DNA from: Sporosarcina sp. FSL W7-1349
GTDB lineage: Bacteria; Bacillota; Bacilli; Bacillales_A; Planococcaceae
Direction: 5' to 3'
NCBI RefSeq assembly: GCF_038003045.1
Contig: NZ_JBBOOK010000001.1
Location: forward strand, 248,001 to 312,000
DNA: 64,000 nt
In this document: in pieces, positions 35,941-43,496 of the stretch
Numbering within the stretch: position 1 is the stretch's first letter
How the letters are laid out: every line of letters begins with the position of its first letter
Position numbers and translations under genes: made by a program
The notes under the pieces: model-generated
What the model was told of the DNA's origin: nothing
Database searches by the model: none
What the model saw: only the letters and a program-made list of their open reading frames with translations

Positions 35941-35975
35941 TTGTTATATACAACATAGATCAGATTTGTTATAAT
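35941..35975 (+). promoter_or_regulatory. Promoter with palindromic candidate operator before the gntR gene
   Basis: TATAAT (35970-35975) is the -10. The palindrome TTGTTATATACAA (35941-35953) overlaps the -35 region, and a related half TTTGTTATA lies over the -10. This is where a YtrA-type GntR repressor would bind its own promoter; the link is inferred from position. Confidence 0.5.
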
Positions 35976-36004
35976 GAACATAGAACAAAAGGGAGGCATC
36001 TATT

Positions 36005-36388
36005 ATGTTGATTCGAATCGATCCTGCTTCCGAAACTCCAATATATTTGCAATTGGCGAATCAATTGATCGAATTGGCCGCGCGTGGAAAATTGCGGGAT
36101 GGCGATCCATTGCCGTCGGTCCGTTCGCTCGCTGCCGATCTTGGCATGAATATGCATACTGTCAATAAGGCCTACCATGCCCTTGAAAAGAAAGGGATCA
36201 TTACGATTGTTCCAAAATCTGGAGCCGTCCTGAATACCATCCAGGAGGGGGAGCTTTCTTCCGCACACCGGGAGAGAATCGAAGAGGAAATGAGACCGAT
36301 CGTTGCGGAAGCCTTGGTGCTTGGCATGAAATTCGAAGAAATCCAACATCTTCTCTCGGAGATCCATTCTAATTTGAAGGAGGAATAA
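36005..36388 (+). CDS. GntR-family regulator, YtrA subfamily
   Basis: 127-aa protein: a GntR winged helix (about 10-75, with PIYLQLANQLIELAARGKL and LPSVRSLAADLGMNMHTVNKAYHALEKKG) and only a short C-terminal dimerisation helix, as in the YtrA subfamily. Such repressors usually control adjacent membrane-protein genes. The next gene, a multi-helix DUF1648 protein, starts 3 bases later. The ATG at 36005 follows AAGGGAGGC. Confidence 0.88.
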   Translation: MLIRIDPASETPIYLQLANQLIELAARGKLRDGDPLPSVRSLAADLGMNMHTVNKAYHALEKKGIITIVPKSGAVLNTIQEGELSSAHRERIEEEMRPIVAEALVLGMKFEEIQHLLSEIHSNLKEE

Positions 36389-36391
36389 ATT

Positions 36392-37501
36392 ATGGGACCC
36401 TTTGCCATTTTTCTTATTGTCACTGGATTCATCATTTTGCTGCAATCGGCTATCCCTTATTTGCTCCGCAACACAGTAGTATTTGGTGTTACGGTTCCTG
36501 AAAGTCATACGGGCGATCCGACCCTTGCGCGCTTCAAGAAAATTTATACCGGGACGATCATAGTTGTAGGTCTCCTCTTGTCCGGTCTTTTTATCATGTG
36601 GATGTCAGCTAGCGATCATTCTGATGAACGGATTATTTTAACCGGCTTGGCCGTCCAATTTGGTATCCTTGTCCTGAATATGGTCCTCTATTTTTATTTT
36701 CATGTGAAGACGACGAAATTAAAACGGGAAAACGAATGGGGTGCCGGACTGAAACAAATTCGTGTTGCCGATCTTGCCATCCGCACGAAAGACGAAATGT
36801 TACCGTCCCCATTCTATATTTTGCCGATGGTCATCTCTCTTGGATTGATCGCCTATACGTTTACTCAGTATGCAGGAATGCCTGATTTGATCCCGACGCA
36901 TTGGGGGCCGGATGGCCAGCCGGACGCGTTTACTTCCAAAACGCCATTTTCGGTCGTTTCCCTTCCTCTCATCTTATTGGTCATGCAAGCGATGATGTGG
37001 GGAATCCATTGGATGACGAAACGGTCGGGCATTAAAATAAGCGCCGTCCGGAACCGGACATCGGCAGTCCAGCAACTATCATTCCGTAAATATACGAGCT
37101 GGTTCTTATTTTTGACGACTTTATTAGTGACCATCTTACTCAGCTTCCTCCAATTGACGACCATCCATGAAGGTCTTGGCAATGCCGCGCTCATGCTGGC
37201 GGTGCCGCTTGGGTTCATGATGCTCGTTTTAGCCGGAACCGTTTTTTATGCTTTCAAGGTCGGGCAAGGCGGATCTCGGATCGAAGTGGCATTTGAGGAT
37301 GAAGCCATGCCGGGAATCACAGACGTGGATGAGGACCGTTATTGGAAAGCGGGCGTCTTCTATGTTAATCGGAACGACCCATCCGTCTTCGTAGAAAAAA
37401 GATTTGGTGTCGGCTGGACGATGAACTTTGGGAATCCGCTCGGTTATGTAGTCATTTTCGTTCCGCTCCTGATCATTTTGCTCATCGCCTTCCTCCAGTA
37501 G
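36392..37501 (+). CDS. DUF1648/DUF5808 multi-spanning membrane protein
   Basis: 369-aa membrane protein with about eight predicted helices. DUF1648 is recognised by IPTHWGPDGQPDAF (about 168-181), and a C-terminal DUF5808-like stretch by DRYWKAGVFYVNRNDPS, RFGVGWTMNFGNP. Related proteins include SdpI-type immunity proteins, but the job of this architecture is not established. It is co-transcribed with the GntR regulator (3-base gap), so its expression is probably ligand- or stress-controlled. Confidence 0.78.
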   Translation: MGPFAIFLIVTGFIILLQSAIPYLLRNTVVFGVTVPESHTGDPTLARFKKIYTGTIIVVGLLLSGLFIMWMSASDHSDERIILTGLAVQFGILVLNMVLYFYFHVKTTKLKRENEWGAGLKQIRVADLAIRTKDEMLPSPFYILPMVISLGLIAYTFTQYAGMPDLIPTHWGPDGQPDAFTSKTPFSVVSLPLILLVMQAMMWGIHWMTKRSGIKISAVRNRTSAVQQLSFRKYTSWFLFLTTLLVTILLSFLQLTTIHEGLGNAALMLAVPLGFMMLVLAGTVFYAFKVGQGGSRIEVAFEDEAMPGITDVDEDRYWKAGVFYVNRNDPSVFVEKRFGVGWTMNFGNPLGYVVIFVPLLIILLIAFLQ

Positions 37502-37507
37502 ACTCTT

Positions 37508-37546
37508 GCAGTTGTATCCGATTCAGGGTACAATTGCTTTTTCTTT
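37508..37546 (+). terminator. Terminator after the DUF1648 gene
   Basis: GCAGTTGTA (37508-37516) pairs with TACAATTGC (37529-37537), followed by TTTTTC. Confidence 0.85.
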
Positions 37547-37627
37547 TTGAATCCATAGAAAATTTATGGCTTCTCCGGAAAAATGGTATACTGATAGCAT
37601 TGAAATAAAATTGGAGGAACGGATTGA

Positions 37628-38440
37628 ATGGAATGGAAAAACATATATCGCGGATTCTTCATGGGAATCAGTGATTTAATTCCGGGAGTGAGCGGAGGGA
37701 CGATCGCGTTCATTCTCGGTATTTATGACGACCTACTAGCGTCGATCAGCGGATTTTTCAGCCGCCATTGGAAAAAGCATATTGGATTTTTATTGCCGCT
37801 AGCAATCGGCATCGGGGCTGCTTTATTATCCTTAAGCAGGGTAATGGAATACTTGTTAAAAAATCACTATGCGCCGACCCAGTTCTTCTTCATCGGTTTG
37901 ATTGTCGGAGTTTTGCCTTTCATCGCCAAAAAAGCTGACGTCAAGCGGAACTTCAAATTTGGCCACTTTCTCTTATTGTTACTCCTTGGAGCAGCATTGG
38001 CTTCCACCGCTTTCATCAAACCGGACGATGCGGCTCCGATCACCTCGCTAACTCCGTTGAATACGGTCGGCTTGTTCCTGGCCGGATGGGCAGGCAGTAT
38101 GGCGATGCTGCTACCGGGAATTAGCGGTTCGTTCATCCTGTTATTGCTCGGAGTCTATTCGACGGCAATCGGAGCTTTGTCCAATTTGAATTTACCGATC
38201 ATTGCAGTCATCGGTGCAGGGGTTATTGTAGGATTCATCGTCAGCAGTAAGGCGATCGCTTATTTGTTGGCCCATTATACGAATCTGACTTTTGCGAGCA
38301 TTATCGGACTCATCCTCGGTTCGGTCTTTGTCGTTTATCCTGGCATTCCGGATAGTGGCACCCCTTTTGTGATGAGCGTGATTGCGTTGATCATGGGGCT
38401 GTTGGTCGCGACGATGTTCAGCTCCACTGATAAGAAATAA
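37628..38440 (+). CDS. DUF368 (PopT-type) undecaprenyl-phosphate translocase
   Basis: 270-aa membrane protein with about eight helices. The DUF368 signature appears twice as an internal repeat: SDLIPGVSGGTIAFILGIYD (about 15-34) and MLLPGISGSFILLLLGVY (about 160-177). DUF368 proteins (PopT) have been reported to return undecaprenyl phosphate across the membrane for reuse in cell-wall synthesis, alongside DedA-family UptA. The ATG at 37628 has GGAGGAACGG. It is monocistronic with its own terminator. Confidence 0.85.
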   Translation: MEWKNIYRGFFMGISDLIPGVSGGTIAFILGIYDDLLASISGFFSRHWKKHIGFLLPLAIGIGAALLSLSRVMEYLLKNHYAPTQFFFIGLIVGVLPFIAKKADVKRNFKFGHFLLLLLLGAALASTAFIKPDDAAPITSLTPLNTVGLFLAGWAGSMAMLLPGISGSFILLLLGVYSTAIGALSNLNLPIIAVIGAGVIVGFIVSSKAIAYLLAHYTNLTFASIIGLILGSVFVVYPGIPDSGTPFVMSVIALIMGLLVATMFSSTDKK

Positions 38441-38451
38441 CTGACAATCTT

Positions 38452-38482
38452 GGTGCCGGAGCATTCCTCTGGTGCCTTTTTG
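38452..38482 (+). terminator. Terminator after the DUF368 gene
   Basis: GGTGCCGGAG (38452-38461) pairs with CTCTGGTGCC (38467-38476) using several G-U pairs, followed by TTTTTG. Confidence 0.75.
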
Positions 38483-38551
38483 CTCTTCATTGTCCATCGT
38501 AGAAAATTTCTGGTATTGTAAACATAGGATTCACTAGAAAGGATGATTGAA

Positions 38552-38965
38552 ATGACAGGACCTGCATTGAAGCAACTTCATTCCCATCGGGCTATTCACG
38601 ATGGCGGACTTTCTGGCGCGACCGACAAAACGGAAGTCATGATGGATTTTTTAAGACAAGGCGATTTGAAATCTGCCAACGAAGCTGCCGACGAATTGAT
38701 CGATTTTTGGATCACGCGTGTCATCAGCCACGCCGATGCGGAAGAGGAAGGCTTATACAAGGATATCGCAGAGCAGAATCCCAATTTGAAGGAAGCGATC
38801 ATCCAATTGACCCGGGATCATGACTTGCTCCGCATTATAGTGAAAGATATTCAGGAACTTCGGGAACAGGAAGAGTTAAGCCCGAACGTTCTTCATAAAT
38901 TCCACGCGCTCCTCGTGGTGAATGAAATACATAGCCGGGATGAAGAGCGGATGTTGTTGGAATAA
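38552..38965 (+). CDS. Hemerythrin HHE-domain protein
   Basis: 137-aa four-helix hemerythrin-like protein with the expected iron-ligand pattern: HSHRAIHDGG near the N-terminus, HADAEEEGLY, TRDHDLLR, and FHALLVVNEIHSRDEER near the C-terminus. Such proteins bind a di-iron centre and O2 or NO; the exact role is unknown. An ATG three codons upstream (38543) is possible, but AGAAAGGAT is better spaced for 38552. recQ starts 49 bases downstream. Confidence 0.8.
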   Translation: MTGPALKQLHSHRAIHDGGLSGATDKTEVMMDFLRQGDLKSANEAADELIDFWITRVISHADAEEEGLYKDIAEQNPNLKEAIIQLTRDHDLLRIIVKDIQELREQEELSPNVLHKFHALLVVNEIHSRDEERMLLE

Positions 38966-39014
38966 AGAAAAAAGCACAGGGGCCCGAAGCCTTTGTTAAG
39001 AGGAGGTAGTTCCG

Positions 39015-40784
39015 ATCCAAAAAGCGTTACAAGTGCTGACAACTTACTTCGGTTATCCCTCATTCCGGATCGGGCAAGAGCAAGTGATCGAAGGGGTATT
39101 GAATGGGGAAGATATGCTATGTGTCATGCCGACCGGAGGCGGAAAATCAATCTGTTACCAAGTGCCCGCCCTTGTCATGGAAGGGACTGTGCTCGTCATT
39201 TCGCCATTGATCTCCTTGATGAAAGATCAGGTGGATGCCCTTCATCAGGCGGGGATTCCGGCTGCTTATATCAATAGCACTCTGTCCTCCGAAGAGTATT
39301 TCGGGACGATGGAAAATGCGTTAGCCGGCATGTACAAGCTTCTTTATGTGGCGCCTGAACGATTGGATGCCCCATCGTTCATGAATCAGCTGCAGCAAAT
39401 GTCCGTGCCGATGATAGCGATTGATGAAGCTCACTGTATCTCCCAATGGGGGCATGATTTCCGTCCGAGCTATCGGAATATTAGTCGTGTCGTTTCTTTA
39501 TTTGATGAAAAGCCTGTGGTTCTTGCTTTGACGGCGACCGCCACTCCGGCTGTCCGGGAAGATATTTGCCAACAATTAGATATTGTAGATGAAAATTCGG
39601 TTATCACCGGTTTTGAGCGGAATAACCTCACTTTTTCGGTCATCAAAGGACAAGACCGGGACCAATATGTGAAAGAGTATGTTCGGAAAAATGAGGGGGA
39701 AGCCGGCATCATCTACGCCGCTACACGGAAAGCGGTGGAAAGTGTCCATGACCTTCTAAAGAGGAACGGCATTTCTGTTGCCAAATACCACGGTGGCCTT
39801 TCTGATCAGGAACGGCAATTGGAGCAGGACCGATTTTTGATGGATGAAGCGACCGTCATGGTGGCGACGAATGCTTTCGGCATGGGGATCGACAAAAGTA
39901 ATATTAGGTATGTCATTCACTACCAGATGCCTCGAAATATGGAAAGCTATTATCAAGAGGCGGGGAGGGCCGGTCGGGATGGGCTCGACAGTGAATGCAC
40001 CTTGCTGTTCTCTTCCCAAGATGTGCAGACGCAGCGGTTCCTGATTGATCAATCTTTGGACGAAAGTCGGATTCCGGGAGAGTTGGAGAAACTTCGGTCA
40101 ATGGTCGACTACTGCCATACGGAAGCGTGTCTGCAAAAATTCATCATATCGTATTTTGGGGAAGAGGAAGTTACCGACTGCGGTCAATGCGCCAATTGCA
40201 CTGACACGAGAGAAAGCAGTGACGTCACCGTCGATGTCCAAAAAGTGCTCTCCTGTGTCATCCGCATGGGGCAGCGATTCGGAAAAACGATGATTGCTCA
40301 AGTGTTGAAAGGATCCGCCAATAAAAAAGTCGTAGAATTCGGGTTTGATAAGTTGACGACCTATGGCTTGTTGAAGAGTTGGTCTGTGAAAGACATTTCC
40401 GCTTTCATCGAGTTCATCATCTCGGAAAATTATCTTGGCGTGGAGAACGGCCAATTTCCGACCATCTATGTGACCGATCAAGGAAAAGAAGTACTTCTCG
40501 GAAATGTAACCGTCACACGCAAAGTCTCGGTCATCACCAAACAGATTACAAAAGACGATCCGCTCTTCGAACAACTGCGGGCATTGCGGCGCGAGCTGGC
40601 ACAAGAAGCGGGCGTACCGCCATTTGTCATCTTCTCGGACAAGTCCCTTCATGACATGGCAGCAAGAAAACCGCTTACGGCAGATGAATTCCTGGAAGTG
40701 AACGGAGTCGGTCAGACGAAATTGGAACGGTACGGAGACCAGTTTATGGAGGAAATCCGGAAGTTTACAGTGCAGAATGTATAA
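39015..40784 (+). CDS. recQ: ATP-dependent DNA helicase RecQ, probable ATC start
   Basis: 3'-5' RecQ helicase for recombination and fork repair, 589 aa from the proposed start. Motif I MPTGGGKS, the DEAH box IDEAHCISQWGHDFRPSY, motif VI QEAGRAGRDG, an RQC domain with zinc Cys residues (CHTEACLQKF, CGQCANC) and a C-terminal HRDC domain. The only canonical in-frame start is GTG at 39033, 26 bases beyond the AGGAGG at 39001 and inside the conserved KALQVLTTYFGYPSF helix. The ATC at 39015 has 8-base spacing to that ribosome site and restores the usual N-terminus. No ATG, GTG or TTG lies between the stop at 38997 and 39033. Confidence 0.92.
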   Translation: MQKALQVLTTYFGYPSFRIGQEQVIEGVLNGEDMLCVMPTGGGKSICYQVPALVMEGTVLVISPLISLMKDQVDALHQAGIPAAYINSTLSSEEYFGTMENALAGMYKLLYVAPERLDAPSFMNQLQQMSVPMIAIDEAHCISQWGHDFRPSYRNISRVVSLFDEKPVVLALTATATPAVREDICQQLDIVDENSVITGFERNNLTFSVIKGQDRDQYVKEYVRKNEGEAGIIYAATRKAVESVHDLLKRNGISVAKYHGGLSDQERQLEQDRFLMDEATVMVATNAFGMGIDKSNIRYVIHYQMPRNMESYYQEAGRAGRDGLDSECTLLFSSQDVQTQRFLIDQSLDESRIPGELEKLRSMVDYCHTEACLQKFIISYFGEEEVTDCGQCANCTDTRESSDVTVDVQKVLSCVIRMGQRFGKTMIAQVLKGSANKKVVEFGFDKLTTYGLLKSWSVKDISAFIEFIISENYLGVENGQFPTIYVTDQGKEVLLGNVTVTRKVSVITKQITKDDPLFEQLRALRRELAQEAGVPPFVIFSDKSLHDMAARKPLTADEFLEVNGVGQTKLERYGDQFMEEIRKFTVQNV

Positions 40785-40797
40785 CGTGATTTATTTG

Positions 40798-40845
40798 GCC
40801 CCCGGTGTTGGCAAAGTGATAGCCAGCCGACGGGGGCTTTTTTTG
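40798..40845 (+). terminator. Terminator after recQ
   Basis: GCCCCCG (40798-40804) pairs with CGGGGGC (40831-40837), with an inner GTTGGC/GCCAGC stem, followed by seven T. Confidence 0.88.
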
Positions 40846-40886
40846 ATTGGTAAACGTTTTTCTATGACTAGAGGCATTGTCGGACG

Positions 40887-41222
40887 GCTTCGAAATGTTC
40901 TTGCTAAACCTTGCAACGCTGCCGGCCGACCTCGCAACGTTTTTGCCGAGTTCCCAACGTTTCCCTTGAACCTCTAAACGAATTCATGACCTCCCAAGTT
41001 TAAGGTTCAGCTTCGGAATATTTTACCAAAACCTCGCAACGTTTTTGGACAAGTTCGAAACGTTCTTACCCATCCTCCCAACATATCCGTGACTGCTCAA
41101 CGTTTAAGCCCAACTCCAAAACAATTTACTTTCACCTCGCAACGCTTCCAAGCTACCTCGAAACATTCTCGCCAACCTCCAAAACACTCACATCCAATCT
41201 CCAAACACTCCTCCAAAAATTT
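40887..41222 (+). repeat. Degenerate tandem array B, period about 21 bp (about 16 units)
   Basis: About 16 consecutive units of 19-24 bases approximating CCTCGCAACGTTTTTGCCAA. The best copies start near 40930 and 41032 with CCTCGCAACGTTTTTG. The reverse complement, AACGTTGCGAGG, is the unit seen in arrays C and D, so B is the same repeat inverted. It starts soon after the recQ terminator and ends about 100 bases before the azoreductase gene. No spacers and no conserved reading frame are visible. This array accounts for nearly all of the recQ-azoR gap. Confidence 0.88.
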
Positions 41223-41321
41223 CGCCCCAACCCTCATTTAACCCAACTTCCTGCTAGTAATTGATTTTATTGCCAGAGAAGGATATAGTAGATTAGTAGG
41301 AATAGATGGGGGGCATTGGTA

Positions 41322-41948
41322 ATGGCCAAATTATTGTATGTAAAAGTAAATCCAAAGGAGGATGGGAATTCGGATTCCTCCAAACTGGCAAACCATTTTT
41401 TACAGGAGTATCAAGTACATAACCCAGAAGATGAGATTGAAATCCTTGATTTGTACAAAGCGGATATTCCATTCCTGGATGTGGATGTCTTCCGAGCTTG
41501 GGGGAAGTTCGCGTCCAAAGAGAAGTTGACGCCGGTGGAGTTGGAAAAAAGCGAGCGGATGGATCAGTTGACTGATCAGTTCATGGCAGCGGACAAGGTA
41601 GTCTTTTCGGCTCCATTCTGGAATTTGAGCTTTCCACCGATGTTGAAAGCGTACATGGACACAATCTGCATCGTTGGCAAGACGTTCCATTACACAGCAG
41701 AAGGAGCGATGGGTCTTTTAGAGGACCGTCCTTGTCTCCTTATTGAAACGCGGGGTGGGTTTTATTCAGAAGGGCCGAATGCGGAGCTGGAGTTTTCCAA
41801 AAGCTATTTGCAGGCGATCATGTCATTCCTAGGAATCCATGATTTCCAGGCGGTCATCGCGGAAGGTCTCGATGTAAATTCTTCCAATCCTGACCAGATG
41901 CGGGCGGATTGCCGGGCGGAGTTAAGTGAATTGGCGAAAACATTTTAA
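41322..41948 (+). CDS. azoR: FMN-dependent NADH-azoreductase
   Basis: 208-aa flavodoxin-fold oxidoreductase of the AzoR type, reducing quinones and azo compounds with NADH. The FMN loop is near NPKEDGNSDSSKLANHF (about 10-26), and the family motif APFWNLSFPPMLKAYMDTI is near 92-110. The ATG at 41322 follows GGGGGG with normal spacing; an in-frame TTG lies two codons upstream. Its native terminator has been split by the IS3-family element (see 41960-43490). Confidence 0.88.
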   Translation: MAKLLYVKVNPKEDGNSDSSKLANHFLQEYQVHNPEDEIEILDLYKADIPFLDVDVFRAWGKFASKEKLTPVELEKSERMDQLTDQFMAADKVVFSAPFWNLSFPPMLKAYMDTICIVGKTFHYTAEGAMGLLEDRPCLLIETRGGFYSEGPNAELEFSKSYLQAIMSFLGIHDFQAVIAEGLDVNSSNPDQMRADCRAELSELAKTF

Positions 41949-42029
41949 AGAGAGCATGAAAAAACATCCTAGCGACCATATTGAACTGAGCCCCATATAA
42001 TGGACAGTTTAAAAAAACGACGTTTTAAT

Positions 42030-42899
42030 CTAGGCAGCTAAGAGATGACTTCGGTATTGTTCCGGAGTCATCTTTTTTAAATCCCATTGTTTGCGTGTGC
42101 AGTTGTAGTGACCCATATATTCATCTATCATTATTTTCAGCTCTAACAGACTGGATGCTTCCTTGTAGTCTACATCGTCCTTAAAATGACCAAAAAATGA
42201 TTCGATAGGTGCGTTGTCCAAACAATTCCCCCTTCGGGACATGGACTGTGTGAGTTGCATTGCTTTCACACGTGCTTGGTATTCTGGGTGTGTATAGTGA
42301 AAACCTTGATCAGAATGAATCATTGCTTCTGGATGGACATTTCCGTCTAATGCTTCCTTAAGCTTACGTAAGGTTCGATATACAATACCCATACTTAAGC
42401 TTACTGAAAGTTCATAAGCGATTATTTCACGGCTAGCTATATCCTTTACACAGGAAAGATAAGCAGTTTGTCCAGTTTTCATTTGGAGATAAGTAATGTC
42501 TGTGACGAAGATTTTGCCTGGTTCATCTTGAGTGAATTGTCGATTCAAGTGGTTTGGCACCGTACGGTGTTCTTGAGTAGCCTGAGCTATATTTCTATAA
42601 GGATTTTTTCTTCGTATTTTGGTAAAGAGATTAAACTTACGCATTAAACGAAGGATCTTCTTATGATTCATAGGGGTCTCCAGTAATCCCTCTAGCGTCA
42701 TATAGAGGCCTCGATAGCCGATTTTCCCTTTGAATGCATCATAAACACATTTAAGTAACAGGTAATCTTGATAGTCGTTTTCCTCGCGGACGGCATGACT
42801 CTCCGATTTTTCTAGCCATGCATAGTAACCACTTCGATGTACTTTTGCCACTCTGCACAGGTGCGCTGTGAATCCCTTTAATTGAAACTTGCGAATCAC
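42030..42899 (-). CDS. IS3-family transposase OrfB (DDE catalytic part)
   Basis: 289-aa integrase-like catalytic domain. The DDE residues are visible: Asp in VTDITYLQMKTG, Asp in MIHSDQGFHYT, and Glu in APIESFFGHFKDD. The N-terminal HTH_21-like stretch includes HRSGYYAWLEKS. The annotated start is GTG, but a -1 slip at A-AAA-AAG in orfA would continue through KARRTRKAGEEVILTSAEKY directly into this frame, giving the OrfAB fusion that acts as transposase in IS3 elements. Confidence 0.93.
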   Translation of the reverse strand: MIRKFQLKGFTAHLCRVAKVHRSGYYAWLEKSESHAVREENDYQDYLLLKCVYDAFKGKIGYRGLYMTLEGLLETPMNHKKILRLMRKFNLFTKIRRKNPYRNIAQATQEHRTVPNHLNRQFTQDEPGKIFVTDITYLQMKTGQTAYLSCVKDIASREIIAYELSVSLSMGIVYRTLRKLKEALDGNVHPEAMIHSDQGFHYTHPEYQARVKAMQLTQSMSRRGNCLDNAPIESFFGHFKDDVDYKEASSLLELKIMIDEYMGHYNCTRKQWDLKKMTPEQYRSHLLAA

Positions 42900-42937
42900 T
42901 TCATTAATAACCTGATATTTCTCAGCTGATGTCAGTA

Positions 42938-43384
42938 TTACTTCTTCGCCTGCCTTTCTAGTTCTTCTAGCTTTTTTAACAACTCGACCTCAGCTTCAAG
43001 ATATTTAATTCGTGCTTCAGCTTTTTCAAGTTTTTTCTCAGGAGATAATCCTTTAGTTGATGGACGTCCAGTACTTCCTTTTCCACGGCGTTCCTCAAAA
43101 AATCCCTCTTCACCGTGAAGCTTATAGGTTCTTCTCCAACGACTAAGAGATTCTTTAGCTTTCTTCGTACCAATCATTTCTAAGTCAAATCCATTTTCAA
43201 TAAAAATTTGAGAAGGACCTTTACCGCCCTGATTCTCTTTGACAGCTAACAATTTGAATTCGGGATTGTATTGGATCGAACGATCAGAAACTGATTTCAC
43301 ATTAGGATTAGCTTCTAATATTCTACGTTGGTGTTCATTGAAGATTATTTTACTCATTGAAAACACTCCTGTCAGGATAGTCAT
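42938..43384 (-). CDS. IS3-family OrfA (helix-turn-helix protein)
   Basis: 148-aa protein with a helix-turn-helix region (VKENQGGKGPSQIFIENGF ... SLSRWRRTYKLHGEEGF) and a C-terminal leucine-zipper-like coiled coil (KKLEKAEARIKYLEAEVELL). In IS3 elements OrfA binds the ends and the zipper mediates multimerisation. The slippery A-AAA-AAG lies 11 codons before its stop. The longer frame starts upstream; MSKIIFNEHQRRIL is a good alternative start nine codons in. Confidence 0.9.
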   Translation of the reverse strand: MTILTGVFSMSKIIFNEHQRRILEANPNVKSVSDRSIQYNPEFKLLAVKENQGGKGPSQIFIENGFDLEMIGTKKAKESLSRWRRTYKLHGEEGFFEERRGKGSTGRPSTKGLSPEKKLEKAEARIKYLEAEVELLKKLEELERQAKK

Positions 43385-43496
43385 TTTAGTATACTTAGGC
43401 TTTTAGACAGAAAAAACCCCAAATGGGGTCACTTTTTTAAAAGTGTCTACCATTTGGGGTTCAGTTCATATTGCGTCCTAGGATGTTTTTACGTTT

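Larger units (their letters stand above)
41982..43468 (-). mobile_element. IS3-family insertion sequence, 1487 bp, apparently intact
   Basis: The ends are TGAACTGAGCCCCATA at 41982 and, on the other side, the inverted TGAACTGAACCCCAAA ending at 43468; the similarity runs about 35 bases with mismatches. A 3-bp target duplication TAT flanks both sides (41979-41981 and 43469-43471), typical of IS3. Two overlapping-phase genes, orfA and orfB, run on the minus strand with an A-AAA-AAG slippery site (rc of 42971-42977) near the end of orfA. Both frames and the DDE residues are intact, so the element may be active. Confidence 0.95.
41960..43490. terminator. Bidirectional terminator split by an insertion sequence
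   Basis: The left arm AAAAACATCCTAG (41960-41972) and right arm CTAGGATGTTTTT (43478-43490) are perfect complements. They lie outside the two ends of the IS and would form a 13-bp hairpin between the convergent azoR and MFS genes if the element and one TAT were removed. In the present sequence they are about 1.5 kb apart. Confidence 0.85.

Noticed and set aside
41982..43468. Composite transposon carrying azoR or the MFS gene
   Set aside because: Only one IS copy is present, with its own 3-bp target duplication. Neither neighbouring gene lies between IS copies.
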